From positions 1 through 21,505 of the forward strand of contig JAKSPV010000008.1 in the NCBI GenBank assembly GCA_024404475.1: a DNA stretch of 21,505 bases, read 5' to 3'. The notes beneath the pieces were generated by a model. The model saw only the letters and a program-made list of their open reading frames with translations, had not been told where the DNA came from and did not search any database. Source of the stretch: Clostridia bacterium (GTDB taxonomy: Bacteria > Bacillota > Clostridia > Oscillospirales > CAG-272). A program made the translations under genes and the position numbers. Shown here piece after piece: positions 1 through 6,873 of this stretch (positions are counted from its first letter, which is position 1; each line of letters begins with the position of its first letter).

Positions 1-807
1 ATGTACCGCAAGATGTCGCCCGAGACGGGCCGCTTCTTCGACTTCATGACCGAGCACCGGATGTTCGACCTCGAAAGCCGGCCGGGCAAGCATATGGGCG
101 GCTACTGCACGTTCCTCGAGGACTACCGCTCGCCGTTCATCTTCTCGAACTTCAACGGCACCTCCGCCGACGTGGACGTTCTGACGCACGAGGCGGGACA
201 CGCGTTCGAGGCGTTCACCGCGAGCCAGTGCCAGCCGCTGCTCCGTATGGTCTGGTCCTCAAGCGAGATCAACGAGATCCACTCAATGACGATGGAGCAC
301 TTCGCGTACCCGTACATGGAGAGCTTCTTCGAGAACGCCGACAAGTACCGCTACTACCACCTGACGGACGCATTCCGTTCGATCCCGTACCTCGTCTCCG
401 TCGATGAATTCCAGCACCGCGTGTTCGAGAAGCCGGAGATGACGGCCGAGGAGCGCTACGCCGTGTGGCGTGAGATCGAGAAGACCTATATGCCGTGGCG
501 CGACTACGACGGCTGCGAATTCCTCGAAAAGGGCGGTTTCTGGATGCAGAAGCAGCACATCTTCCTCTACCCGTTCTACTACGTCGATTACGCGCTCGCG
601 CAGATGTGCGCGTTCCAGTATTACGACCGCATGAAGACCGACCGCGCCGCGGCGTGGGCGGACTATTACCGGCTCTGCCAGGCGGGCGGCAGCCGCGGCT
701 ATTTCGAGCTGCTCGGCGTCGGCAAGCTCGACAATCCGTTCCGCGAGGAGACGGTGCGCCGCGTCGTTTCGAGCGTCATGGCAGACCTCGAAGCGCAGCC
801 GTTCTGA
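1..807 (+). CDS. M3 family oligoendopeptidase, C-terminal part (5' end outside window)
   Basis: Zinc metallopeptidase of the M3 (thimet/PepF-like) family, which cleaves short cytoplasmic peptides. The visible 268 residues hold the HEXXH zinc site as HEAGH at residues 63-67. The downstream EIHSMTME stretch begins with E92, the likely third zinc ligand. The C-terminal helical region contains FLYPFYYVDYALAQ, typical of the M3 clan. Full-length relatives are roughly 550-600 residues with HEXXH past the middle, so the Met at base 1 is almost certainly internal and the gene starts upstream of the window. The stop is followed 13 bp later by a strong hairpin shared with the convergent mutY gene. The family is clear; the exact peptide specificity cannot be read from sequence. 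Confidence 0.9.
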   Translation: MYRKMSPETGRFFDFMTEHRMFDLESRPGKHMGGYCTFLEDYRSPFIFSNFNGTSADVDVLTHEAGHAFEAFTASQCQPLLRMVWSSSEINEIHSMTMEHFAYPYMESFFENADKYRYYHLTDAFRSIPYLVSVDEFQHRVFEKPEMTAEERYAVWREIEKTYMPWRDYDGCEFLEKGGFWMQKQHIFLYPFYYVDYALAQMCAFQYYDRMKTDRAAAWADYYRLCQAGGSRGYFELLGVGKLDNPFREETVRRVVSSVMADLEAQPF

Positions 808-820
808 TATTCACAGAGAC

Positions 821-857
821 AAAAACAGCTCCCTCTCGCCGGGGGAGCTGTTTCTTT
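821..857. terminator. Bidirectional intrinsic terminator between the peptidase gene and mutY
   Basis: An 11-bp stem, AAACAGCTCCC (823-833) pairing with GGGAGCTGTTT (843-853), encloses a 9-nt loop. It has A-rich sequence on the left and T-rich sequence on the right, so it can end transcripts from both convergent genes. It lies in the 54-bp gap between the two stop codons. Confidence 0.85.
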
Positions 858-861
858 GCTG

Positions 862-1920
862 TTAGAGTGCTTTGAGAAACGCGGCGAACGCCGTCGGGAT
901 CGCATAGCGGCGCGAAAGCGTCCCGCGGTCGGCGAAGACGAACGGTGAAACGTCCGTTTCAGGCTCGGCAACGCGGATGCGGTAACCGCGCATCTCCCAC
1001 GTGATGTGCGTGAAAACGTGCTTTGCGGGCGACGTTTCCTCGATCCGGAGCGGTTCGAGATGCATTTCCCGGCGGACGTAAGCGGTCGCCTCGTCCGGCG
1101 AGAGATACCCTTCGACGTTCGGCAGTTCCCAGAGCCCGGCGAGCAGCCCCGCATCCGGGCGGCGGCAGATCGCCAGCGAGCGGTCGGAAACGACGACGAG
1201 CACGGTGCGCTCCTCCGTCCGGTGCGGCGTCTTTTTGATCCTGACGGGATAGCTTCCCTCGGCGCCGAGCGCGTGCGCCCGGCAGAGGCCGCGGAGCGGA
1301 CATTCGGAGCAGCGCGGCGATTTTGGCGTGCAGACGACGGCGCCGATCTCGATCATCGCCTGCCCGAAGTCACCGGGGCGATCTTCGGGGATATAGGGAC
1401 GAAGTTCCTCCTCGACCGCCGTTTTAGTATGCGGGTCGAGCACGTCGCGGTCGTCGGCGCGGAGCCGCGCCAGAACACGTAGGACGTTTCCGTCCACGGC
1501 GGGCTCGCGTTCATTATAGGCAAACGCAGAAATCGCTCCAGCTGTGTAACTGCCGATGCCCGGCAGGGTGAGCAAGTCCTCTCGCGAGGCGGGAATTGCG
1601 CCTGCAAAAACACGCACGACGCGCTCCGCGGCGGCTTTGAGATTTCTCGCCCGGCTGTAATAGCCGAGACCTTCCCAGAGTTTCATCAGCCGCTCGTTTT
1701 CGACGTTTGCCAAAGTGTAGACGTCCGGCAGCGCGTCAATAAAGCGGGCAAAATACGGCTTCACCGCCTCGACGCGCGTCTGCTGGAGCATGATCTCCGA
1801 GATCCAGACGCGGTAGGGTGTCGGCTCGGTGCGCCAGGGGAGCTCGCGGTGTCCCGCGTCGTACCACGCGAGAAGCGCCGGCGCAAGTCCGTCGAACCGA
1901 TCGATGTTTCCGTTTTCCAT
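862..1920 (-). CDS. mutY: A/G-specific adenine DNA glycosylase MutY
   Basis: Base-excision repair enzyme that removes adenine mispaired with 8-oxoguanine. The 352-residue protein has the catalytic Glu in SEIMLQQT (E42) and a helix-hairpin-helix with LPGIGSYTAGAI at about 119-130. The catalytic Asp is in VDGNVLRV (D143). A [4Fe-4S] cluster loop C-x6-C-x2-C-x5-C is formed by C197, C204, C207 and C213. A NUDIX-like C-terminal domain follows (LLAGLWELPNVEGY), as expected for 8-oxoG recognition. The ATG at 1920 is chosen because an AAAGGGGG ribosome site lies just upstream. Reading 11 codons further back would include that site in the coding region. The gene is monocistronic, with its own promoter and a terminator shared with the convergent peptidase. 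Length and motifs are complete and nothing looks damaged. Confidence 0.96.
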   Translation of the reverse strand: MENGNIDRFDGLAPALLAWYDAGHRELPWRTEPTPYRVWISEIMLQQTRVEAVKPYFARFIDALPDVYTLANVENERLMKLWEGLGYYSRARNLKAAAERVVRVFAGAIPASREDLLTLPGIGSYTAGAISAFAYNEREPAVDGNVLRVLARLRADDRDVLDPHTKTAVEEELRPYIPEDRPGDFGQAMIEIGAVVCTPKSPRCSECPLRGLCRAHALGAEGSYPVRIKKTPHRTEERTVLVVVSDRSLAICRRPDAGLLAGLWELPNVEGYLSPDEATAYVRREMHLEPLRIEETSPAKHVFTHITWEMRGYRIRVAEPETDVSPFVFADRGTLSRRYAIPTAFAAFLKAL

Positions 1921-1943
1921 GGGCACTCCCCCTTTCCACAAGG

Positions 1944-1972
1944 ATGATACCACAACTCGGCGCCGGCGTCAA
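1944..1972 (-). promoter_or_regulatory. Sigma-A promoter of mutY
   Basis: On the minus strand there is TTGACG (1967-1972), a 17-bp spacer, then TATCAT (1944-1949). The bases TGG directly precede the -10, giving an extended -10 (TGn). The -10 lies 23 bp upstream of the mutY ATG. Confidence 0.75.
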
Positions 1973-2057
1973 GCGCCGCCCGGGTGAAGACGTCGGGACG
2001 TTCCCCGTTTTTTCGCTCCTGACGGGCGAAAATCGGAGAAAAATTTGCGCGGAACTG

Positions 2058-2086
2058 TTGCAATTTGCCGACGAAGATGATATACT
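2058..2086 (+). promoter_or_regulatory. Sigma-A promoter of the pheST operon
   Basis: TTGCAA (2058-2063), a 17-bp spacer, then TATACT (2081-2086) with TGA in front of the -10 (extended -10). The predicted start at about 2092 places the whole T-box leader in the transcript. Confidence 0.8.
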
Positions 2087-2091
2087 AAGGG

Positions 2092-2331
2092 ACGTAAATG
2101 CGATGATGAAGTCGGCAAACCGAAACGTTCACGCCACAGAGAGGACAGCCACGGCTGAAAGTTGTCCGCGCGGGCACGGCACGCCTTTCGCTTCGGAGCA
2201 GGTCGGATCAAAGCCGCACGGCCGGTAGTCCCTCCCGGGCGTCCCCGTTACAGGACAAATGAGTGTTGGCTCACGCCGGAAACAGGGTGGTACCGCGGAT
2301 CATTCCGTCCCTCGATCGAGGGGCGTTTTTT
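2092..2331 (+). promoter_or_regulatory. T-box riboswitch leader of pheST (tRNA-Phe sensing)
   Basis: T-box leaders bind a cognate uncharged tRNA and switch between an antiterminator and a terminator. The invariant T-box sequence AGGGTGGTACCGCGG is at 2284-2298, directly before the terminator hairpin. Its TGGT can pair with ACCA, fitting a tRNA whose discriminator base is A, as in tRNA-Phe. An AGAGAGGA element (about 2138-2145) and GGAGC (2195-2199) match conserved Stem I landmarks. TTC, a Phe codon, occurs in the expected specifier region at 2187-2189 and again at 2192-2194. I could not decide which one is the specifier. The genes controlled are pheS and pheT, which agrees with Phe specificity. 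Confidence 0.92.
2306..2331 (+). terminator. T-box-controlled intrinsic terminator
   Basis: Stem CGTCCCTC (2306-2313) pairs with GAGGGGCG (2318-2325) around the loop GATC, followed by a T-run from 2326. Its 5' arm overlaps the sequence that the upstream T-box element would capture in the antiterminator. Confidence 0.88.
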
Positions 2332-2393
2332 ATTTTCTCCGCCCTCTGCGTGAAACAAAAAATTCGTCAAAAATACGGAAAGAAGGTTCCCGC

Positions 2394-3407
2394 ATGAAAG
2401 AAACATTGGAAAAGATCAAATCGGCAGCCCTTGCGGAACTTGCCGACAAGGACGCCGATCTTGAAGCCCTGCGTATCAAATACCTCGGCAAAAAAGGCGA
2501 GCTGACTGCCGTCCTCCGCGGCATGGGACAGCTTCCCGCCGAGGAGCGCCCCGTCATCGGCCAGCTGGCCAACGACGTCCGCGCCGCGATCGAAGAAGCG
2601 CTGAACGCGCGTCTTGACGAGGCAAAGGAAGCCGCGCTCCGCCAGAAGCTCCAGAAAGAAACGCTCGACGTGACCGTCCCCGGCGACGAGGCGCCCGTCG
2701 GCCATCTGCATCCGCTCACCCGGATCCAGCGCGAGATGGAGGACATCTTCCTCGGCATGGGCTTCTCGATCGCCGAAGGCCCCGAGGTGGAATACGACTA
2801 CTACAACTTCCAGGCGCTGAACATCCCGCCGGATCACCCGGCGCGCGACACGCAGGACACGTTCTACATCACCGAGAACATCCTGCTCCGCAGCCAGACG
2901 TCGCCCGTGCAGGTGCACGTCATGGAAAGCCAGCAGCCGCCGATCAAGATCATCTCCCCGGGGCGCGTCTACCGCTCCGACGCCGTGGACGCGACGCACT
3001 CGCCGCTCTTCCACCAAATGGAGGGCATGGTGATCGACAAGGGCGTGACGATGAGCGACCTCAAAGGCACGCTCGCGATGTTCGCCCGCCGGATGTTCGG
3101 CGAGGAAACGAAGATCCGCTTCCGTCCGCACCACTTCCCGTTCACCGAACCGTCCGCCGAGGTGGACGTCTCCTGCTTCCTCTGCGGCGGCAAGGGCTGC
3201 CGTTTCTGCAAGGGCGAGGGCTGGATCGAGATTCTCGGCGCGGGCATGGTGCACCCGAACGTGCTCCGCAACTGCAACATTGATCCCGACGTATACAGCG
3301 GCTACGCTTTCGGCATGGGCATCGAGCGCATCGCGCTGCTCAAATACCACATCGACGATATGCGTCTGCTCTACGAAAACGACACCCGTTTCCTCGGGCA
3401 GTTCTGA
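2394..3407 (+). CDS. pheS: Phenylalanine--tRNA ligase alpha subunit
   Basis: Catalytic subunit of the alpha2-beta2 class II synthetase that charges tRNA-Phe. The 337-residue protein has the N-terminal coiled-coil tRNA-binding arm (about 1-90) and class II motif 2 around RPHHFPFTEPSAEVD. Motif 3 is GMGIERIALLKY near the C-terminus. A CxxC-x4-CxxC loop (C261, C264, C269, C272) precedes GWIEILG, as in many bacterial PheS proteins. The ATG at 2394 is preceded by AGAAGG at 2381-2386. An in-frame opening further upstream (from 2259) runs through the T-box and its terminator and is not a plausible start. pheT follows after 18 bp, so the two are co-transcribed under the T-box. Confidence 0.97.
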   Translation: MKETLEKIKSAALAELADKDADLEALRIKYLGKKGELTAVLRGMGQLPAEERPVIGQLANDVRAAIEEALNARLDEAKEAALRQKLQKETLDVTVPGDEAPVGHLHPLTRIQREMEDIFLGMGFSIAEGPEVEYDYYNFQALNIPPDHPARDTQDTFYITENILLRSQTSPVQVHVMESQQPPIKIISPGRVYRSDAVDATHSPLFHQMEGMVIDKGVTMSDLKGTLAMFARRMFGEETKIRFRPHHFPFTEPSAEVDVSCFLCGGKGCRFCKGEGWIEILGAGMVHPNVLRNCNIDPDVYSGYAFGMGIERIALLKYHIDDMRLLYENDTRFLGQF

Positions 3408-3425
3408 TGGGAGGTACGGATTACT

Positions 3426-5840
3426 ATGAAACTGTCAATGAACTGGCTCGCTGACTTCACCGACGTCAGCGACGTCGATATCAAATCCTACTGCGACAGA
3501 ATGACCGACACCGGTTCAAAGGTCGAGGGTTACGAGATCCTCGGCGACGAGATCGAGAACGTCGTCGCGGGCCGCGTCGTTTCGATGGCGCATCACGAAA
3601 ACTCCGATCACCTCTGGGTCTGCCAGATCGACTGCGGCGAGAGTTCCCTCCGGCAGATCGTCACCGGTGCGCAGAACGTGCACGAGGGCGACATCGTTCC
3701 CGTGGCGCGTGCCGTGGCAAAACTCCCCGGCGGCGTCGTGATCAAACCCGGCAAGCTCCGCGGCGCCGCGGCCGACGGTATGCTCTGCGCCGTCGCCGAG
3801 CCCGGTCTCCCGACGCACGACATGCCCGGCGCGATCGCCGACGGCATCCTCATTCTGAACGACGTCGGTCTCGGTGATGCCGTGCCCGGCACCGACATCC
3901 GCGAGGTCTGCGGACTTTCCGACAAGATGGTCGAGTTCGAGATCACCTCGAACCGCCCGGACTGCCTCTCCGTCATCGGACTTGCCCGCGAGACCGCCGT
4001 CTCGTTCGGCAGAGAGCTGAAACTCCACACCCCCGAGGTCAAGTCGCTCAGTGACGGCGACGACGTTTCCCGTTACCTCAAAGTAGACGTCAAGGCGACC
4101 GATCTTTGCTTCCGCTACGCGGCAAAGGTCGTTAAGAACGTGCGCATCGCGCCGTCTCCGCTCTGGCTCCGGATGCGTCTGCGCGCCGCCGGCGTCCGCC
4201 CGATCAACAACATCGTGGACATCACGAACTACGTGATGCTCGAATACGGCCAGCCGATGCACGCGTTTGACTACGCCTGCCTCTCCGGCAGCCACATTAT
4301 CGTCCGCCGCGCCGCGGACGGCGAGACGTTCGTTTCACTCGACGACAAGCCGCACACGCTCGACGGCACGATGCTCGTCATCGCCGACGAGCAGAAGCCG
4401 GTGGCACTCGCAGGCGTCATGGGCGGCGCCAACTCCGAGATCACCGATGCGACGAAGACCGTCGTCTTCGCGCCCGCGATGACCCAAGGTCCGTCCGTCA
4501 GCGACTCCGGCAAGAAGCGCGGGATGCGCACCGAGTCCTCGTCCCGTTTCGAGAAAGGTCTCGACTCCGAGAACTGCATGCCCGCCCTCTGCCGCGCGTG
4601 CGAGCTCGTGCAGATGCTCGACGCCGGTGACGTCGTGGACGGTGTGATCGACGAGTACCCCGTATCGAAGAAGATCGCGGAGATCACGCTCGATCCCGCG
4701 AAGATCAACGCGTTCCTCGGCACCGACATTCCCGCCGCTTTCATGGAAGAAACGCTCGAAAAACTGTGGTTTAAGAATCTCGGCGGCGGCAGATTCGCCG
4801 TTCCGTCGTTCCGCGATGACGTCCGCTGCATGAACGACGTCGCCGAGGAGATCATCCGGATGTACGGCTACAACGCACTGCCGGACACGCTCTTCTCCGC
4901 GAGCGCCACGCAAGGCGGCCGCACGCGTCATCAGAATTACGAAAAACTGATTCGCGACACGCTTGTCGGCGCGGGTCTCGACGAGATCCAGACGTTCTCG
5001 TTCATCAGCCCGAAGCAGTACGACCGCATCGGTCTTGCCGCCGACAGCACGCTCCGCCGCTCCGTCGTCATTTCCAACCCGCTCGGCGAGGATACCTCCG
5101 TCATGCGCACGACGCTTCTGCCGTCGATGCTCGACGTGCTCTCGACGAACTGCAACGTCAAGAACAGAAACACCGCGCTCTTCGAGTGCGCCGCCGTGTA
5201 CCTCCAGGGCGAGGACAAGACGAAGCTTCCCGAGGAGCCGAAACACCTCTCCGTCGGCTGTGCCGACAGCGACAACACCGGCCGCTCGTTCTACCGCGTC
5301 AAGGGCTTCGTCGAGGCGCTGCTCCGCGTCAGCCGCATTTCCGCTGACTTCGTCGCCTGCCGCGATAACCCGACGTTCCATCCCGGCCGCTGCGCGTCCA
5401 TCGTTTCGGGCGACAAAGTGCTCGGCGTCATCGGCGACATCCACCCGTCCGTCTCGGCGGCTTACGGTTTCTCCTGTCCCGTCACGCTCTGCGAAATGGA
5501 CGTCGAGGCGCTCTACGCGCTCTACGACGACGATTACGCCTACAAGTCCCTGCCGCGCTTCCCTGCCGTTGAACGCGACTTCTCGTTCGTCTGCGAGGAA
5601 ACGCTCGAGATCGGCGAGATCGAGAAATCCATGAAGCGCTTCGGCGGCAAGCTCGTCGAAACGATCAAACTGTTCGACATCTACCGCGGCCCGCAGATCG
5701 GCGAAGGCAAAAAGAGTGTCTCGTTCGCCGTCATGCTCCGCTCTGCCGAAAAGTCGCTGACCGATGAGGAAGCAGATTCCACCGTTCAGAAAATGCTGAA
5801 AAAGCTCAGCGAGACCTTCGGGATCGCGCTGAGAAGCTGA
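3426..5840 (+). CDS. pheT: Phenylalanine--tRNA ligase beta subunit
   Basis: Structural and editing subunit of PheRS; its B3/B4 domain hydrolyses mischarged Tyr-tRNA-Phe. The 804-residue length is normal. Domains in order: an EMAP-II-like tRNA-binding OB fold (about 40-150), B3/B4 editing domain (about 210-380, with RPINNIVDITNYVMLEYGQP), B5 (about 400-475), class II-like inactive core (about 490-690, beginning near the RTRHQNYEKLIRDTLVGAG stretch) and C-terminal FDX-ACB anticodon-binding domain (about 710-804, starting near KSLPRFPAVERDFSFV). GGGAGG at 3409-3414 sits 11 bases before the ATG. The gene lies 18 bp after pheS and 20 bp before a phosphoribosyltransferase, with no terminator between any of them. 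Confidence 0.97.
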   Translation: MKLSMNWLADFTDVSDVDIKSYCDRMTDTGSKVEGYEILGDEIENVVAGRVVSMAHHENSDHLWVCQIDCGESSLRQIVTGAQNVHEGDIVPVARAVAKLPGGVVIKPGKLRGAAADGMLCAVAEPGLPTHDMPGAIADGILILNDVGLGDAVPGTDIREVCGLSDKMVEFEITSNRPDCLSVIGLARETAVSFGRELKLHTPEVKSLSDGDDVSRYLKVDVKATDLCFRYAAKVVKNVRIAPSPLWLRMRLRAAGVRPINNIVDITNYVMLEYGQPMHAFDYACLSGSHIIVRRAADGETFVSLDDKPHTLDGTMLVIADEQKPVALAGVMGGANSEITDATKTVVFAPAMTQGPSVSDSGKKRGMRTESSSRFEKGLDSENCMPALCRACELVQMLDAGDVVDGVIDEYPVSKKIAEITLDPAKINAFLGTDIPAAFMEETLEKLWFKNLGGGRFAVPSFRDDVRCMNDVAEEIIRMYGYNALPDTLFSASATQGGRTRHQNYEKLIRDTLVGAGLDEIQTFSFISPKQYDRIGLAADSTLRRSVVISNPLGEDTSVMRTTLLPSMLDVLSTNCNVKNRNTALFECAAVYLQGEDKTKLPEEPKHLSVGCADSDNTGRSFYRVKGFVEALLRVSRISADFVACRDNPTFHPGRCASIVSGDKVLGVIGDIHPSVSAAYGFSCPVTLCEMDVEALYALYDDDYAYKSLPRFPAVERDFSFVCEETLEIGEIEKSMKRFGGKLVETIKLFDIYRGPQIGEGKKSVSFAVMLRSAEKSLTDEEADSTVQKMLKKLSETFGIALRS

Positions 5841-5860
5841 ATTACAGGAGGATCCATATC

Positions 5861-6433
5861 ATGCTGGCTTATGAAATGACTATCGCAGGCAAGAAGCGCG
5901 CCCTGCCGCTCTGCCCGATCGCAGACGACCTCTATATCGGCGCATTCGTCATCTTCGGCGATCCCGAACTGACGACCGCGTGTGCGGAAGAACTGCTCAA
6001 AAAGGCCCCGGCGTACGACTACATGATCACCGCGGAATCCAAGGGTATTCCGATCGTTCATGAAATGGCCCGCCTCGCCGGCAACCAGAAGTATTTCCTC
6101 GCGCGCAAGAAAGCGAAGCTCTACATGACGAGCGTCTTTGACGTCACCGTCCAGTCGATCACCACCGAGGGCGAGCAGCATCTTTACCTCGACGGCGCCG
6201 ACGCCGAGCTCATGAAAGGCAAGCGCATCCTGATCGTGGACGACGTGATCTCCACCGGCGCTTCCCTCTCCGCACTCGAACACCTCGTCTCCGAGGCGGG
6301 CGGCATTCCGTGCGGCAGAATGGCGATCCTCGCCGAGGGCGACGCGCAGACGCGCGACGACATCATCTATCTCGAACCGCTGCCGCTGTTCCATAAAGAC
6401 GGATCGATCGTCGAAGGAACGCTGAAAGTCTGA
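5861..6433 (+). CDS. Type I phosphoribosyltransferase, APRT-like
   Basis: Likely nucleobase salvage enzyme that transfers a purine-type base to PRPP in the cytoplasm. The 190-residue protein has the type I PRTase PRPP-binding loop ILIVDDVISTGAS at about 124-136. An ESKGIPIVHEMA segment near residue 60 matches the conserved region that contacts the base and phosphate in adenine phosphoribosyltransferases. AGGAGG at 5846-5851 lies 9 bases before the ATG. The 20-bp gap after pheT and the lack of a terminator suggest it belongs to the pheST transcript. Adenine is the best guess for the substrate, but xanthine or another base cannot be excluded. Some relatives act as regulators, so no gene symbol is assigned. 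Confidence 0.85.
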   Translation: MLAYEMTIAGKKRALPLCPIADDLYIGAFVIFGDPELTTACAEELLKKAPAYDYMITAESKGIPIVHEMARLAGNQKYFLARKKAKLYMTSVFDVTVQSITTEGEQHLYLDGADAELMKGKRILIVDDVISTGASLSALEHLVSEAGGIPCGRMAILAEGDAQTRDDIIYLEPLPLFHKDGSIVEGTLKV

Positions 6434-6446
6434 AACCGCGGCAAAG

Positions 6447-6466
6447 AAACTTTTTGAAGTTTTTTT
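6447..6466 (+). terminator. Weak AT-rich terminator after the phosphoribosyltransferase
   Basis: A 6-bp stem AAACTT/AAGTTT (6447-6452 and 6457-6462) with a 4-nt loop runs into a T tract. The stem is mostly A-T, so termination strength is uncertain. It is the only candidate before the tRNA promoter. Confidence 0.4.
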
Positions 6467-6476
6467 GAAATTCCTC

Positions 6477-6505
6477 TTGCTTTTTTCCGGGGGCTGTGCT
6501 ATAAT
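6477..6505 (+). promoter_or_regulatory. Sigma-A promoter of tRNA-Glu
   Basis: TTGCTT (6477-6482), a 17-bp spacer, then the consensus TATAAT (6500-6505) with TGC in front (extended -10). It lies 13 bp upstream of the first base of the mature tRNA, with very T-rich DNA just upstream. Confidence 0.85.
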
Positions 6506-6518
6506 AATCAGCACGTGA

Positions 6519-6593
6519 GGCCCCTTGGTCAAGCGGCTAAGACGACGCCCTCTCACGGCGTAATCGTGGGTTCGATTCCCGCAGGGGTCACCA
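6519..6593 (+). tRNA. tRNA-Glu, anticodon CTC, with encoded CCA
   Basis: The 7-bp acceptor stem GGCCCCT/AGGGGTC (6519-6525 with 6583-6589, one G-U) is followed by discriminator A (6590) and genome-encoded CCA (6591-6593). The anticodon stem ACGCC/GGCGT (6545-6549 with 6557-6561) holds loop CTCTCAC, giving anticodon CTC at 6552-6554, which reads GAG. The T arm GTGGG-TTCGATT-CCCGC is canonical. The mature length without CCA is 72 nt. This minor Glu isoacceptor is useful in a GC-rich genome that prefers GAG. Confidence 0.96.
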
Positions 6594-6601
6594 ACAACAG
6601 G

Positions 6602-6629
6602 AAACGGAGTGCATAGCACTCCGTTTTTT
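6602..6629 (+). terminator. Intrinsic terminator of tRNA-Glu
   Basis: A perfect stem ACGGAGTGC/GCACTCCGT around loop ATA (outer A-T pairs extend it) is followed by six T residues at 6624-6629. It begins 9 bp after the encoded CCA. Confidence 0.92.
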
Positions 6630-6651
6630 GTTGTCGATTATGCGTAACAGA

Positions 6652-6797
6652 TCGAACCCTGCAAATTCCGCAGGAATTTGCCAAGCGTCACGCGAGCCAA
6701 ACGAGCGGTCTTTGCAAAACGAGAGGCGTGATGCCGGGTTCGAGGCCACGCAGGGAGAGGCGCGTTTTGATAAAAACACTGTCATAATTCTCCCCTG
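6652..6797. other. Highly foldable intergenic element (candidate structured RNA or palindromic repeat)
   Basis: This 146-bp stretch lies between the tRNA terminator and the next promoter. By eye it folds as follows. An outer 8-bp stem TCGAACCC (6652-6659)/GGGTTCGA (6736-6743) closes a three-way junction. Hairpin A is GCAAATTCC (6661-6669)/GGAATTTGC (6673-6681), a perfect 9 bp with a 3-nt loop. Hairpin B is GCGTCACGC (6685-6693)/GCGTGATGC (6726-6734), 9 bp with one G-U pair. A second module follows: CAGGGAGA (6751-6758) pairs with TCTCCCCTG (6789-6797) with one bulge, and contains GTTTT/AAAAC (6764-6768/6773-6777) with a GATA loop. No open reading frame with a ribosome site explains it. The pairings are seen directly; function and strand are unknown. 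Confidence 0.55.
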
Positions 6798-6810
6798 ACG
6801 GCAAAAACGC

Positions 6811-6839
6811 TTGCCCGGGCACTTTTTTTGTGGTACAAT
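6811..6839 (+). promoter_or_regulatory. Sigma-A promoter of the SGNH hydrolase/kinase pair
   Basis: TTGCCC (6811-6816), a 17-bp spacer, then TACAAT (6834-6839) with TGG in front of the -10 (extended -10). It lies 34 bp upstream of the hydrolase ATG. The palindrome TGCCCGGGCA (6812-6821) overlaps the -35 and could be a small operator, but that is a guess. Confidence 0.78.
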
Positions 6840-6873
6840 ATTTACATAAATCATTTCACTCCGGAGGCACCCC

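Noticed and set aside
2259..2393. Upstream in-frame extension of pheS
   Set aside because: It would translate through the T-box and its terminator. The ATG at 2394 has a proper ribosome site and matches the family N-terminus.
2367..3350. Long open frame on the minus strand opposite pheS (over 300 codons)
   Set aside because: It is the complement of a clear pheS. Its protein is an Arg/Val/His/Glu-rich shadow typical of GC-rich antisense frames, with no family motif.
4335..5444. Long open frame on the minus strand opposite pheT
   Set aside because: Antisense shadow of pheT with no motif and no ribosome site; the same applies to the long minus frames opposite the SGNH, nnr, dehydrogenase and helicase genes.
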